From: Hoylesella loescheii DSM 19665 = JCM 12249 = ATCC 15930
GTDB taxonomy: Bacteria > Bacteroidota > Bacteroidia > Bacteroidales > Bacteroidaceae
Reading direction: 5' to 3'
NCBI RefSeq assembly: GCF_000378085.1
Contig: NZ_KB899215.1
Coordinates: 1 to 64,000 of the forward strand
DNA length: 64,000 bases
In this document: positions 26,221 to 35,010 of the stretch, piece after piece
Numbering within the stretch: the stretch's first letter is position 1
Layout: every line of letters starts with the position of its first letter
Notes under the pieces: model-generated
The model's database searches: none
What the model was told of the DNA's origin: nothing
Seen by the model: the letters and a program-made list of their open reading frames with translations, nothing else
Program-made: the position numbers and the translations under genes

Positions 26221-27861
26221 TTAAAACCTATAACCCACGGTGAATAACATCTGATGGCGTTTGTTGCTAACTGATACGGCAGAGGCCTCGTTCGTGACGG
26301 GTTTCTTGGTTGCTGGGTCTACTGTGGTCAGTCCATTGGTGAATGGATAGAACTCGCCATTGGTTGCACTGTACTGATAAGCAAGGTCGGCCGACCATTG
26401 TTTGCCAATGAAGCCCACTCCGAGAGTGATGCGGTTGGTAGCCTTCCAGTTGGTGTAGTCGGCTGCCGAGCTGTAATATGAGCCCTCCGAGTTGAGTGTG
26501 CCGTCCTTAAAGCCATCCTTCTTATAGGCAGGCGATACGTAATTATATCCCGCGCGCACTGCAACCTGTGGCAAAACCTTGTATTCCATACCCAATTTTA
26601 CCGTTGCAACACCGTTGAGTGTACGTTTGGCATGGTTGTTCATCACCTTGTCGCTGGCCGAAGTCTCGTGTGTGTCGCCATAATAGTCAACATATTCACC
26701 GTCGATATACCTATTATCCACCGATGCATAGTCGGCATAGGTTACCGATGCACCCAATGCCAAGAAGTCGCCAACGGTATGGCCTAAGCTCGCACCAAAG
26801 GTCCAAGGGGTGAAAACCTTAAAGTTATAGGTTTCGCTAGACTTTCCACGTTCCCATCTTCCTTGGTTTTGGCCCTCGTTTAGTATAGTGGTATAGTTCT
26901 CAGTTTTCAAGTCGTACCATGTAGGCGAATTGACAGAGAAACCTATACGGAAAGGCGACTCTTCTATGGGACGGAAAATTACACCCGCACTAAGGTCGAA
27001 ACCCGTGCCAGTAACTTTGCGTTCGTCGGCCACGGTGGCTGTTCCAATATTCTTGTTGGTCTTGTCCACGAGGTTTTCCACATATTCGGAGTAACCCTTA
27101 TAGTTAACGGTGCGTAGGCCAAGGGTCAATCCTAGGTACACACGATCGTTAACGTTTCCGCTGATGTTAAAGTCGTAATTGCCGATATAACCATGTTGCG
27201 AGCGATTAAAGTCGTAGCCGTTGGCTGCATCGTACATGGCGTCCCCTGGTTGTTTAGCGGGTATCAAACGTGAGTTCCAATACAGATAGTCTAGCTGACC
27301 ATAATTTCGCGACACGTCGTTGTTGCTTGGGTTGGAATCAACAAAGCCCAAATACACATCGGGGTGCTTAGGGTCTGGCCCAATGCTGTAACCTCCGTCG
27401 TACAGCGAACCGCGCAAACCTTTAAGGTAAGCCTGCTTTCCCAGCGAGGCATCGTTTAGCCTGCCTGCCGCGCTAAGGAAATAGTTGAAGTTGGTTCCCT
27501 TGCTGAAATTGAAGGCGAAGTTAACAAACGAGCGTTCGCCCATACGCATGGCGCGGTAAAATCCCACTTGATCGAAGCTCATTTTTGTGGACGAATGCCC
27601 CAAACGAGCATTGGCGTCGGCCTGCGAATTAAACCCGAACGAGAGGTTGACACCCGATTTTCGGTAGAGGCCGATGCCTGCGGGGTTGGTGCGAATTGTG
27701 GAAAGGTCGGCACCTAATGCTTCCATTGCACCGCCCATACCCACATATCGCGCCGTACCATTTAGGTCGCCGCCCAGCAATCGGGCGTTCTCGTAAGTTT
27801 CTTGGGCCATTGCCGGCAGTGCCAGCAAGGCCGAACATATCATCAAATATCTTGTGTTCAT
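26221..27861 (-). CDS. Outer membrane porin, OMPP1/FadL/TodX family
   Basis: 546 residues, signal peptide MNTRYLMICSALLALPAMAQ. The N-terminus ETYENARLLGGDLNGTARYVGMGGAMEALGADLSTIRTNPAGIGLYRKSG (key: NG, ARYxxMGGA, ALGAD, NPAG) is the FadL/OMPP1 hatch-and-first-strands pattern. Many amphipathic beta strands follow and the protein ends with an aromatic, QMLFTVGYRF, as outer membrane barrels do. The Bacteroidetes members are thought to take up hydrophobic compounds; the substrate is unknown here. It lies 53 nt behind the Tyr/Gly-rich protein gene and is probably co-transcribed with it. Confidence 0.92.
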   Translation of the reverse strand: MNTRYLMICSALLALPAMAQETYENARLLGGDLNGTARYVGMGGAMEALGADLSTIRTNPAGIGLYRKSGVNLSFGFNSQADANARLGHSSTKMSFDQVGFYRAMRMGERSFVNFAFNFSKGTNFNYFLSAAGRLNDASLGKQAYLKGLRGSLYDGGYSIGPDPKHPDVYLGFVDSNPSNNDVSRNYGQLDYLYWNSRLIPAKQPGDAMYDAANGYDFNRSQHGYIGNYDFNISGNVNDRVYLGLTLGLRTVNYKGYSEYVENLVDKTNKNIGTATVADERKVTGTGFDLSAGVIFRPIEESPFRIGFSVNSPTWYDLKTENYTTILNEGQNQGRWERGKSSETYNFKVFTPWTFGASLGHTVGDFLALGASVTYADYASVDNRYIDGEYVDYYGDTHETSASDKVMNNHAKRTLNGVATVKLGMEYKVLPQVAVRAGYNYVSPAYKKDGFKDGTLNSEGSYYSSAADYTNWKATNRITLGVGFIGKQWSADLAYQYSATNGEFYPFTNGLTTVDPATKKPVTNEASAVSVSNKRHQMLFTVGYRF

Positions 27862-27914
27862 AAATAGGTCTCCTATCTCTTTTTCACTGCATTTTTTATA
27901 TTCTGCACACTGGT

Positions 27915-28898
27915 TTAGCGTCTGCCACCGAAGGTTACTCCCCTAGATGATGCTCCACCACCAGTACTGCCACCGCCAAACGAACCGCCGCCGCCCCTCG
28001 ACGAACCACCTCCGCCGAACGAACCACCACGCGAACCGCTGTCGTAGCTACGTGTAGGTGGGTTGTAATTGCGGTTATTGTCGTACGAACGGGTGTTGTA
28101 GAAGTCGCCGTTGCTACTGCGTTCGTAGCCGTTGCCGTAGCTCCGACCCGACGAGCGCGTATCGCCATTGTATTGGTAGCGATAGTCGGTGCGGTCTCTT
28201 GCCCCTCGCGAACTCATCGTGCCATGGTTGCGTGTGCCCGCTGCACCACCGCGATAGGTGTAATAGCCTGGTGTATAATAGGTGCCCCATCCGTAATAAG
28301 GCCTGTAATAGCCATAGTACGGACCGTAGTAGCCACCATAATAATAGGGTGAACGCCAACCATAGCCGTAGTAGGGATAAGCCCAGTCGTTATACCAGTA
28401 TGAATAATAGCCACGCCAACGAGGGCCATAGCCGTAGTAGAATGGGTCGTACCAATCCCAATCCCAACGCGAATAGCCGTAATAAGGCGAGTAACCATAG
28501 TAGCCGAAGAACCATGGGTCGTAGAAACGACTAACACGACGGCTGTAATAATAGTCGTCGTCATCGTAATAGTCGCGTTTGTCGCGTCGCGAACGGTCGT
28601 AAGCGTCACGGTCGCGCCCTGCAAACGAGGTGTTAACGTCCTCTTCAACGATGACGTTTCCTAGCGAGTCGCGCCTTATCTTTTGGTAACTGCTGCCGTT
28701 GCGGTTGCGACGGTTGTACTCGTCTACGTTCCTGTTCGATCCCGAGTAATAAACATCGGCATCGCGTTCTCCCCTGTCTTTGTATTCTTTGTTAATCCTG
28801 TCTGATTTCTTAGGTACGAAATACACATCGTCTGTTTGAGCCATTGCCGTGAACGACCCAAATGCCAAACCGATTGCTAATAATCCTAATCTTTTCAT
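27915..28898 (-). CDS. Secreted Tyr/Gly-rich low-complexity protein
   Basis: 327 residues from the ATG at 28898, which gives the signal peptide MKRLGLLAIGLAFGSFTAMAQ. The longer frame (to 28940) crosses the -7 box. Residues ~25-110 are charged (Lys/Arg/Asp, with DRDAYDRSRRDKRDYYDDDD-like runs), ~120-215 are almost pure Tyr/Gly/Trp/Pro (YYGYSPYYGYSRWDWDWYDP and repeats), and the last ~100 are Arg/Ser/Gly with SFGGGGSSRGGGGSFGGG. Such composition is typical of disordered, sticking or phase-separating proteins. Exported because of the signal peptide; function unknown. It is the first gene before the FadL-type porin. Confidence 0.85.
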   Translation of the reverse strand: MKRLGLLAIGLAFGSFTAMAQTDDVYFVPKKSDRINKEYKDRGERDADVYYSGSNRNVDEYNRRNRNGSSYQKIRRDSLGNVIVEEDVNTSFAGRDRDAYDRSRRDKRDYYDDDDYYYSRRVSRFYDPWFFGYYGYSPYYGYSRWDWDWYDPFYYGYGPRWRGYYSYWYNDWAYPYYGYGWRSPYYYGGYYGPYYGYYRPYYGWGTYYTPGYYTYRGGAAGTRNHGTMSSRGARDRTDYRYQYNGDTRSSGRSYGNGYERSSNGDFYNTRSYDNNRNYNPPTRSYDSGSRGGSFGGGGSSRGGGGSFGGGSTGGGASSRGVTFGGRR

Positions 28899-28937
28899 GT
28901 CAATGTTCCTTTCTGCCAAAGGCAAGTTGTTACGTTG

Positions 28938-28945
28938 CAAATTTA
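28938..28945 (-). promoter_or_regulatory. -7 box TAAATTTG for Tyr/Gly-rich protein
   Basis: Consensus octamer 39 nt upstream of the ATG at 28898; supports the shorter start. Confidence 0.65.
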
Positions 28946-29011
28946 CTAACGATAGTTATGCAAATATAAGGATTTTCCCTAACTAAACAGAGGATTTTCC
29001 CTATTTTTTTG

Positions 29012-29019
29012 TAATTTTG
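29012..29019 (+). promoter_or_regulatory. -7 box TAATTTTG for prmA
   Basis: Consensus octamer 112 nt upstream of the prmA ATG. Just before it AGGATTTTCCCTA occurs twice, 21 nt apart, a possible operator. Confidence 0.5.
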
Positions 29020-29131
29020 CGATGCGGGCTTGGTTTGTAAGCCATTGGCAAACAATGAGGGGATAATGTCTCGTTACAGAGTTTGCCAAGGGGGATAACA
29101 CACAATGCCCAACTAAAACAAACTTGTTGAT

Positions 29132-30001
29132 ATGGAATATCTTAAAGCGGTCTTCACGCTGAATGTAGCGAACGAAGATATGGAAGCAGCCAAAGACTTG
29201 CTTGCCGACTTGGCTGTGGCAGCCGGTTTCGAGGCTTTCGAAGAAACGGATGATAAGTTGGTGGGTTATGTTCAGCCACAAGTGCTAGACAAGGCAGCAC
29301 TGGATGAGGCCATCGCCGACTTTCCAATAACCTCGGCACGCATAGCCTACGAGATGGTTGAGGCCGAAAACCGCAACTGGAACGAGGAGTGGGAGGCCAA
29401 CGGATTTGAACCAATTTGTATCGAGGGACGTTGTATTATATTCGATGCACGCCATTATTCGGCAGCCGACTTACCAGCGGGCTTCCACCTACAAGTGGCT
29501 ATCGAGCCACGACAAGCCTTTGGTACGGGTACGCACGAAACTACACAGATGGTTGTTGCACAACTGTTGGGCATGCCTCTGCAAGGCAAACGCCTGCTAG
29601 ACTGCGGTTGCGGAACAGGCATCTTGGGCATAGTGGCTTCTAAATTGGGGGCGGAAAGCGTGTTGGGTTATGATATAGATGAGTGGAGTGTAGACAATAG
29701 TCTGCACAATGCCACGTTAAATGGCGTGGCTAACATGGTTGTGCGCAAAGGCGACGCCACATCATTGGCTGCTGGCGACGGACCTTTCGACGTGGTTGTG
29801 GCCAACATCAACCGCAATATCCTTTTGGCCGACTTGCCTAGATGGGTGCAAGCGATGGCGAAAAAAGGCACGATTGTGCTTAGTGGCTTTTACCAAGCAG
29901 ACGTGTCAATGTTGGTGACGGCGGCCACAAACTTAGGACTGAGGCTCGTATCGGAAAGTGAGCAAGAGGGGTGGGCGTGTTTAACGTTCAGCAAGGAGTA
30001 G
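29132..30001 (+). CDS. prmA: Ribosomal protein L11 methyltransferase
   Basis: 289 residues. SAM-dependent enzyme that trimethylates lysines and the N-terminus of ribosomal protein L11. An N-terminal substrate-recognition domain (residues 1-~85) is followed by the linker EENRNWNEEWEANGFEPI-type motif (W85-W90 region), AFGTGTHETTQ, the SAM site LLDCGCGTGILGIVASKLGA near 150-169, D-x-D in GYDIDEWSV, and the substrate motif NINRNIL near 225-231. Complete and of normal length for Bacteroidetes PrmA. Single-gene transcript. Confidence 0.94.
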   Translation: MEYLKAVFTLNVANEDMEAAKDLLADLAVAAGFEAFEETDDKLVGYVQPQVLDKAALDEAIADFPITSARIAYEMVEAENRNWNEEWEANGFEPICIEGRCIIFDARHYSAADLPAGFHLQVAIEPRQAFGTGTHETTQMVVAQLLGMPLQGKRLLDCGCGTGILGIVASKLGAESVLGYDIDEWSVDNSLHNATLNGVANMVVRKGDATSLAAGDGPFDVVVANINRNILLADLPRWVQAMAKKGTIVLSGFYQADVSMLVTAATNLGLRLVSESEQEGWACLTFSKE

Positions 30002-30075
30002 CAAAATGCTGTCCGCTTCATTAGTTTAGGGCACGGCGCATGGCGTGGAGCGCCGCATAGATGTGGTGTTTCGTG

Positions 30076-30513
30076 TTATTTCATCAAATCTTCCATGAAA
30101 CTGTCAAGGTCTTCATCGAGGTTTTGAAGCAGTTCTCCCGTGATGATACTCGTATCATCGTCAACGAGATGTAGCTCTGCCACATGGTTCTTTTCATCGT
30201 CTTCGAGCACGAAACTAAATGGTCTGAGAATACCCATACCTTCTACCACGGCATTAAGTTTCCGCAAACAACTTTGCAGAATATGAGTAACGTTGTGGTA
30301 AAAGTGTTCGTCCTTGCTTTCAATCCACTGTTCCACCACACAACGGGTTATCTCCCTATCGTCGTCGTCGAAGGCAAGTAATTCACCAGAATCTTGCGAA
30401 ACCCGTATGTGGATATCGGTGAGGGTGACGTTGTTTTCTAGGTTAGGAAACTTTTGCGCTATTTTGTTGATGGCGCGTTCCACCTGCATGATGGTTTGTT
30501 CCGTAGCTTTCAT
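30076..30513 (-). CDS. Conserved Bacteroidetes protein of unknown function
   Basis: 145 residues from the ATG at 30513; the longer frame crosses the -7 box. Predicted soluble, mixed alpha/beta, acidic (EDDEKNH, DDDTSIIT, LDEDLDSFMEDLMK). Conserved-looking block VTLTDIHIRVSQDSGELLAFDDDDREITRCVVEQWIE. No signal peptide or membrane segment, hence cytoplasmic. No function known to me. It faces prmA tail to tail; no operon partner. Confidence 0.8.
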   Translation of the reverse strand: MKATEQTIMQVERAINKIAQKFPNLENNVTLTDIHIRVSQDSGELLAFDDDDREITRCVVEQWIESKDEHFYHNVTHILQSCLRKLNAVVEGMGILRPFSFVLEDDEKNHVAELHLVDDDTSIITGELLQNLDEDLDSFMEDLMK

Positions 30514-30538
30514 AATGCAAATTGTTTTAATGGTATTG

Positions 30539-30546
30539 CAAAGATA
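30539..30546 (-). promoter_or_regulatory. -7 box TATCTTTG
   Basis: Consensus octamer 25 nt upstream of the ATG at 30513. Confidence 0.65.
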
Positions 30547-30685
30547 GTAAAAAACCACAAAGGCAAGCATGTTTGTATAAAAAATGTTTGTCTTTTTAGG
30601 ATATTTGTTTTCTCAGAAGCTGTGGTATGATTGTTTAACAAATAATGTGGCAAATAATCTAGAAAAGTCACAATAATTCATCTTT

Positions 30686-30790
30686 GCGCGAGTTCGGGAT
30701 TAAGAGAGTATTGTTATGCCAACTACCGCGTGGCGGCTGATCTGCTGGTGAGATAGCCATTCGTTTTTTCATCTAATCTTGCGCTGAGCC
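30686..30790. repeat. 124-bp family element, truncated copy
   Basis: Starts GCGCGAGTTCGGGATTAAGAG, matching the left terminal repeat of the copy at 35623, and stays collinear (TTGTTATGCCAACTACCGCG, then AGATAGCCATT...). It loses similarity near 30790, where the rpsP terminator region begins, so the right terminal repeat is missing or diverged. Confidence 0.65.
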
Positions 30791-30820
30791 AACAAAAGTG
30801 TGTTGCAGTCCCTGTGTAAA

Positions 30821-30864
30821 ACAAAAAGGGACATGCCGTTTTGTGGCATATCCCTTGTTTTTGT
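30821..30864 (-). terminator. rpsP terminator
   Basis: Stem AAGGGACATGCC / GGCATATCCCTT with one mismatch, extended by A/T pairs; minus-strand T-run TTTTTGT follows. It lies 17 nt after the rpsP stop. Confidence 0.85.
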
Positions 30865-30881
30865 TTGTTAAGTGCAGTGAC

Positions 30882-31502
30882 TTATGCTTCAGCAGGAGCT
30901 TCGGTAGCCTCTTCGGCAGGAGCCTCCGTAGCCTCTTGTGCAGGTGCTTCGGGTGCTTCTTCAACTGGTGCTTCAGCGGTAGCTTCTACAGCTGCTTCAG
31001 TTTCAGCGTTGGCAGCTTCGGCCTCAGCCTTTGCGGCAGCTTCTGCAGCTTTCTTTTCGTTTACTTTCTTGGCGATAGCAGCATTGATGCTCTTTTCAGC
31101 TTCTAGCTTCTTAGCTTCGAGATCTTTCTTAGCCTTAGCTTCGTTGTTACGGATAGCTTCGGTACCCTTATTCTTCTCTTCTTTCCAAGCGTCGAACTTC
31201 TTTTGTGCTGCTGCTTCGTCGAATGCGCCTTTCTTAACGCCACCACGTAGGTGCTTCATCAAGTAAACGCCTTCGCCTTTAAGGATGTTACGAACAGTGT
31301 CGGTGGGTTGTGCTCCACACTCTACCCAATGCAAGGCGCGTTCGAAATTCAAATCTACAGTTGCGGGATTGGTGTTGGGGTTGTACGTACCAATCTTCTC
31401 AGTAAACTTACCATCACGTGGTGCTCTTGCGTCGGCGATAACGATGCCATAGAAAGCATAGCCCTTACGGCCGCCGCGTTGTAATCTGATTTTTGTTGCC
31501 AT
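30882..31502 (-). CDS. rpsP: 30S ribosomal protein S16 with long Ala/Glu tail
   Basis: 206 residues from [33 protein letters not shown] (key start residues ATKIRLQR); the 87 codons upstream in frame are low-complexity repeat DNA and are not used. The S16 core ends near residue 90 ([12 protein letters not shown]). The remaining ~115 residues are a Lys/Glu helix followed by an Ala/Glu/Pro tail with the repeated step EATEAPAEE. Bacteroidetes S16 proteins are often extended, but this tail is long and probably disordered; E. coli S16 has only 82 residues. Single gene, not the rpsP-rimM-trmD-rplS operon of other phyla. Confidence 0.95.
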   Translation of the reverse strand: MATKIRLQRGGRKGYAFYGIVIADARAPRDGKFTEKIGTYNPNTNPATVDLNFERALHWVECGAQPTDTVRNILKGEGVYLMKHLRGGVKKGAFDEAAAQKKFDAWKEEKNKGTEAIRNNEAKAKKDLEAKKLEAEKSINAAIAKKVNEKKAAEAAAKAEAEAANAETEAAVEATAEAPVEEAPEAPAQEATEAPAEEATEAPAEA

Positions 31503-31538
31503 TGTGCAATTTAAAATGTAATTAGGTTTGAATTTAAT

Positions 31539-31557
31539 GCTGTCAACTCGTGACAGC
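31539..31557 (-). promoter_or_regulatory. rpsP leader hairpin
   Basis: GCTGTCA-ACTCG-TGACAGC, perfect 7-bp stem. With the -7 box at 31563-31570 the transcript should begin near 31556, so the hairpin would be the very 5' end of rpsP mRNA. Such a position suits mRNA stabilisation or autogenous control; this is inference. Confidence 0.5.
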
Positions 31558-31562
31558 GGCTG

Positions 31563-31570
31563 CAAAGGTA
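31563..31570 (-). promoter_or_regulatory. -7 box TACCTTTG for rpsP
   Basis: Consensus octamer 60 nt upstream of the rpsP ATG. Confidence 0.65.
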
Positions 31571-31610
31571 CGCATATTTTTCTGATAATGAGCAAGGAAG
31601 AGTGAGAAAT

Positions 31611-31740
31611 TTTAAGGGGAGTAGAGTAGTAAGGAGTAGAGGGAGTAAAGGAGTAAGGGGTGAAGTGTTTAAAGAATAAAGGAGTAAGAAGTAATGGGGG
31701 AGGAGTAAAGGAGTTAAGTGGTAAGAGCAACAAAGTATAC
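31611..31740. repeat. Low-complexity GAGTAAAG/AGTAGTAAG tract
   Basis: A/G-rich tract of short steps (GGGGAGTAGAGTAGTAAGG, GGAGTAAAGG, GGAGTAAGG). It would translate in the minus strand as Pro/Leu/Thr-rich nonsense attached in frame to S16, which shows how automatic calling can extend rpsP wrongly. Confidence 0.6.
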
Positions 31741-31791
31741 CAAAAAACACAGATTAACACCAAAGAACTGCGCCCTTGAGCAATTTATTCG

Positions 31792-31799
31792 TAACTTTG
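31792..31799 (+). promoter_or_regulatory. -7 box TAACTTTG for DUF3298-like lipoprotein
   Basis: Consensus octamer 24 nt upstream of the ATG at 31824; supports that start over the frame opening at 31776. Confidence 0.65.
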
Positions 31800-31823
31800 C
31801 ACATTATCACGCAAAGAAATAAC

Positions 31824-32624
31824 ATGAAACGAATACTCATTGTTTTGGCCGTTGCGTTTGTGGCGTTTACCGCTTGCACGAACAAGAAAGGCACTACGGC
31901 CAAGATTGAAGGACTGGATTTCGACAGTATTGTGGTGGATACCACTGTGGCGCTAACCAACGATAAGGACGCACCGCGGTGCAATGTGACCCTTAGCTTG
32001 CAATTCGCCAAGGGAAATAACGCCGACAAGATAAATAACGCTCTGATACATGCGGGTATTATGATGCCAGATTATTTGGGACTTACCAATCAAAAGTTTG
32101 GCATGAAACAGGCTGTAGACTCGTTTATGAAACGATTGATTAACGACTATGTGGCCGACTATAGCATGCTTTATCGCCAAGATAGGGAGCATGCCACAGC
32201 CTATAACTACGACTATAAGGTAAAAACGGCTACACGAAACGGGGCGAAGAACATCATCGTTTATACAGCCAAGATATATACTTACGGTGGTGGTGCGCAC
32301 GGAATAAACCAAACGCTGGTGCGAAACATCGACGTTACTACTGGAAACGTGTTGCAACTGCAAGACGTTTTCGTGCCTGGTTACGAGCCTACGCTGAAAG
32401 AACTGCTGCTTAAAAAGGTGGGCGAACGCTTTGATGCCAATGGACTGGACGAGTTAAATAAGAAAGACATATTTGCTGATGGATATGTTTACGTGCCCGA
32501 CAACTTTGCCATCGACGACGACAGCTTCACCTTTATATATTGTGAAGACGAGATTGCACCGCATGCTGTGGGTGAAATTAGCGTTACTTTGAGTAGCAGC
32601 GAACTAAGCCGCATATTAAAGTAG
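31824..32624 (+). CDS. Lipoprotein, DUF4163/DUF3298-like (RsiV/PdaC-type)
   Basis: 266 residues, signal peptide and lipobox MKRILIVLAVAFVAFTAC (Cys18). The N-terminal half resembles a DUF4163 beta-sheet domain, and YTYGGGAHGINQTLVRNIDVTTGNVLQLQDVF near residues 153-185 is the DUF3298 signature (YTGGAH-like, then GxxLxLxDlF). The C-terminal region FAIDDDSFTFIYCEDEIAPHAVGEISVTLSSSEL fits the end of that domain (NFxLxxxGxxFxYxxYEIAPYAxG). Similar pairs occur in anti-sigma factor RsiV and in deacetylase PdaC without enzymatic role. Outer-membrane or periplasmic anchoring is likely. Function unknown. Confidence 0.82.
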   Translation: MKRILIVLAVAFVAFTACTNKKGTTAKIEGLDFDSIVVDTTVALTNDKDAPRCNVTLSLQFAKGNNADKINNALIHAGIMMPDYLGLTNQKFGMKQAVDSFMKRLINDYVADYSMLYRQDREHATAYNYDYKVKTATRNGAKNIIVYTAKIYTYGGGAHGINQTLVRNIDVTTGNVLQLQDVFVPGYEPTLKELLLKKVGERFDANGLDELNKKDIFADGYVYVPDNFAIDDDSFTFIYCEDEIAPHAVGEISVTLSSSELSRILK

Positions 32625-32725
32625 GGGGTCATTCGTTCTGCAATGGCGACAGAAGATAGCTCATAAGATAAAGCCATAATAAATGCAATAGGGCGTGGAT
32701 GCCCCCTAAGAACAAGATAAAGACA

Positions 32726-33346
32726 ATGGATGAGATACGTAAATATTTTAAGAATCTGACAGCCGAGCAACAAGATCAGCTGACCAAATTGGGCGGACTA
32801 TATCGCATGTGGAACGAAAAGATAAACGTTGTTTCGCGTAAAGATATCGACAATTTGTATCTGCACCATGTTCTTCACTCGCTAGCCATCGCCAAGTATG
32901 TGCAGTTTAAGGCTGGCACACGCGTGTTAGACTTCGGCACGGGGGGAGGTTTCCCTGGCATTCCGTTGGCTATCATGTTTCCCGAATGTCAGTTCAAGCT
33001 GATAGATCGTACAGCCAAGAAGATACGTGTAACACAAGAGATTGCCACTGCCATTGGCTTGTCCAACGCCCAAGCCGAACAGAAGGCGGGCGAAGAAGAG
33101 CAAGGCGAGTATGATTTTGTGGTGAGCCGGGCCGTGATGCCTTTGCCCGAATTGATGAAAATCGTGAAGAAGAACATTTCACACAAACAACATAACGCGT
33201 TGCCTAACGGACTGATATGCCTCAAAGGGGGTAATCTTGATGCCGAAACGCGCTCTGTGAAGAAGGTCGTAGACGTTACGCCGGTGAGCAATTGGTTTGA
33301 TGAAGCGTGGTTCGAAGAGAAAAACGTGGTGTATGTACCGATGTAG
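32726..33346 (+). CDS. rsmG: 16S rRNA (guanine-N7) methyltransferase
   Basis: 206 residues from ATG at 32726 (MDEIRKYFKNLTAEQ); the frame opens nine codons earlier without conserved residues. RsmG (GidB) methylates G527 of 16S rRNA using SAM. Motifs: YRMWNEKINVVSRKDID and HHVLHSLAI in the N-terminus, SAM site VLDFGTGGGFPGIPLA near 65-80, LIDRTAKKIRV, and VVSRAVMPLPEL in the C-terminal half. Normal length. It probably shares a transcript with the MBL hydrolase gene 100 nt behind it. Confidence 0.94.
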   Translation: MDEIRKYFKNLTAEQQDQLTKLGGLYRMWNEKINVVSRKDIDNLYLHHVLHSLAIAKYVQFKAGTRVLDFGTGGGFPGIPLAIMFPECQFKLIDRTAKKIRVTQEIATAIGLSNAQAEQKAGEEEQGEYDFVVSRAVMPLPELMKIVKKNISHKQHNALPNGLICLKGGNLDAETRSVKKVVDVTPVSNWFDEAWFEEKNVVYVPM

Positions 33347-33448
33347 ACATTACCTATTGAGGTAGATTGGCGGTTGTGAATGAAGACTTGCCGAACCGTG
33401 ACTACACCCAATGAAGGATAAAAACAAAATGCAAAACGATTTAGCACG

Positions 33449-34093
33449 ATGCTGAATATACATCATATAATGTGCAACATGTTTCAGGAAAACTGCTATG
33501 TTGTATCAGACGAGACCAAGGAATGCGTGATCATAGATTGCGGTGCATTCTTCGAGAAAGATAAGTCGGCGCTTACGCAGTATATCGCCGATAACCAGTT
33601 GACACCCCGTCGACTGCTGGCTACACATGGACATGTGGACCATAATTTGGGAAATGCCTTTGTGTTTGCTACCTACGGCTTGCGCCCTGAAATGCATGAA
33701 GACGATAGTGAGTTGCTAGAGCATCTGCCCGAGCAGGCTGCCTATCTGCTGAACATGCAACTTGAAGAGAAACAACCGCCTGTGGGGAGATACTTTACGG
33801 AGGCAGATACCATCGAATGGGGGAACCATCGGTTCACCATCATTCATACGCCTGGCCACACAGAGGGTAGTTGTGTGTTCTATTGCGAGGCCGAAGGCGT
33901 GGCCTTTACAGGCGATACGCTCTTCAGAGGGTCGGTTGGCAGGGTTGATTTGCCTGGCGGAAGCATGTTTAAAATGATGCAAAGCATACGCCACTTGTCG
34001 CAACTGCCCGACACTACGCGCGTGTTTTCGGGACATGGACCAGAGACGACGATTGGCTACGAGCTGGCGCATAATCCGTATTTGGATAGATAG
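33449..34093 (+). CDS. MBL-fold metallohydrolase (glyoxalase II-like)
   Basis: 214 residues, cytoplasmic. Metal-binding motif THGHVDH with H60, H62, D64 and H65; further ligands in HTPGHTEGS and FTGDTLFRGSVGRVDLPGG, and a final SGHGPET. The short form of the glyoxalase II/YcbL class that hydrolyses thioesters such as S-lactoylglutathione or related substrates. Prevotella lacks classic glutathione chemistry, so the natural substrate is open. Lies between rsmG and ruvC on the same strand. Confidence 0.9.
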   Translation: MLNIHHIMCNMFQENCYVVSDETKECVIIDCGAFFEKDKSALTQYIADNQLTPRRLLATHGHVDHNLGNAFVFATYGLRPEMHEDDSELLEHLPEQAAYLLNMQLEEKQPPVGRYFTEADTIEWGNHRFTIIHTPGHTEGSCVFYCEAEGVAFTGDTLFRGSVGRVDLPGGSMFKMMQSIRHLSQLPDTTRVFSGHGPETTIGYELAHNPYLDR

Positions 34094-34097
34094 GGGG

Positions 34098-34160
34098 TAA
34101 GTAGTAAGGAGTAAATGTAGTAAGAGTAAGTAGTAAATGTAGTAAGAGTAAGTAGTAAGC
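34098..34160. repeat. AGTAGTAAG tract with 22-nt period
   Basis: The step GTAAGTAGTAAATGTAGTAAGA occurs twice and then begins again, exact 22-nt spacing (unit named by its halves GTAAGTAGTAA and ATGTAGTAAGA). It has no dyad symmetry, unlike the 22-bp dyad arrays. Located just after the MBL gene stop. Confidence 0.6.
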
Positions 34161-34257
34161 TAGCTAAAACCAGAAAGCCTAGAAGAACAAGAAAGCCAAG
34201 GAACGCTCGAAAAACTAGAAGAGCAGGTAAACTCGTTCCCAACTTACAAATCGATTC

Positions 34258-34830
34258 ATGCATAAAGAAGAGACAGAAAAGATAATACTGGGCATTGACC
34301 CTGGCACCACCTTGATGGGCTATGGCGTTATCCGTGTGGTAGGGAAAAAGGCGCAAATGGTGGCGATGGGCGTTATCGACTTGCGCAAAATGCCCGACCC
34401 TTACTTACGGTTGGGGCATATCTTCGAGCGCGTTTCGGGCATCATCGATGCCTATCTGCCCGACGAACTGGCCATTGAAGCTCCATTCTTTGGTAAGAAT
34501 GTACAGTCGATGTTGAAGTTGGGACGGGCTCAAGGCGTGGCTATCGCTGCTGCCATACACCGCGACATTCCTATACACGAGTATGCGCCACTGAAAATAA
34601 AGATGGCCATAACGGGGCAAGGACAAGCTTCGAAAGAACAAGTGGCTGGTATGTTGAAGCGTATGTTGAAGCTAAGCGACGATGACATGCCTAAGTTTAT
34701 GGATGCAACAGATGCCCTTGGTGCTGCCTATTGCCACTTCTTACAGATGGATAGGCCTGAAACTGATACGAAATATCGAGGCTGGAAAGACTTTGTGAAG
34801 CGCAACCAAGACCGCGTGGCGGGTAAATGA
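34258..34830 (+). CDS. ruvC: Holliday junction resolvase RuvC
   Basis: 190 residues. Endonuclease that cuts four-way junctions with RuvAB. RNase H-like fold; the four catalytic acids are present: D14 in ILGIDPG, E74 in [12 protein letters not shown]149 and D152 in [14 protein letters not shown]. The [17 protein letters not shown] helix follows as usual. Complete. ruvA and ruvB are not adjacent, as is common in Bacteroidetes. Confidence 0.96.
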   Translation: MHKEETEKIILGIDPGTTLMGYGVIRVVGKKAQMVAMGVIDLRKMPDPYLRLGHIFERVSGIIDAYLPDELAIEAPFFGKNVQSMLKLGRAQGVAIAAAIHRDIPIHEYAPLKIKMAITGQGQASKEQVAGMLKRMLKLSDDDMPKFMDATDALGAAYCHFLQMDRPETDTKYRGWKDFVKRNQDRVAGK

Positions 34831-35010
34831 ATGAAGTCTTTAAGTTCATAAGTCGTTAATTCCTCGGTCGTTGGGTTGTGAGTGATGAATCTCATCTCAC
34901 ACAATCTATAAACTTAAAGCTTACGACAAACGAATGAATTCACCAGCTCATAAACTGATAAACTCACAAACTCAATAGAATTAGAAGTATAAAAAATGAA
35001 AGGAACTGCA

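Noticed and set aside
31503..31763. N-terminal extension of S16 by 87 codons
   Set aside because: It consists of low-complexity repeat DNA and crosses the rpsP -7 box; the start MATKIRLQR is the family start.
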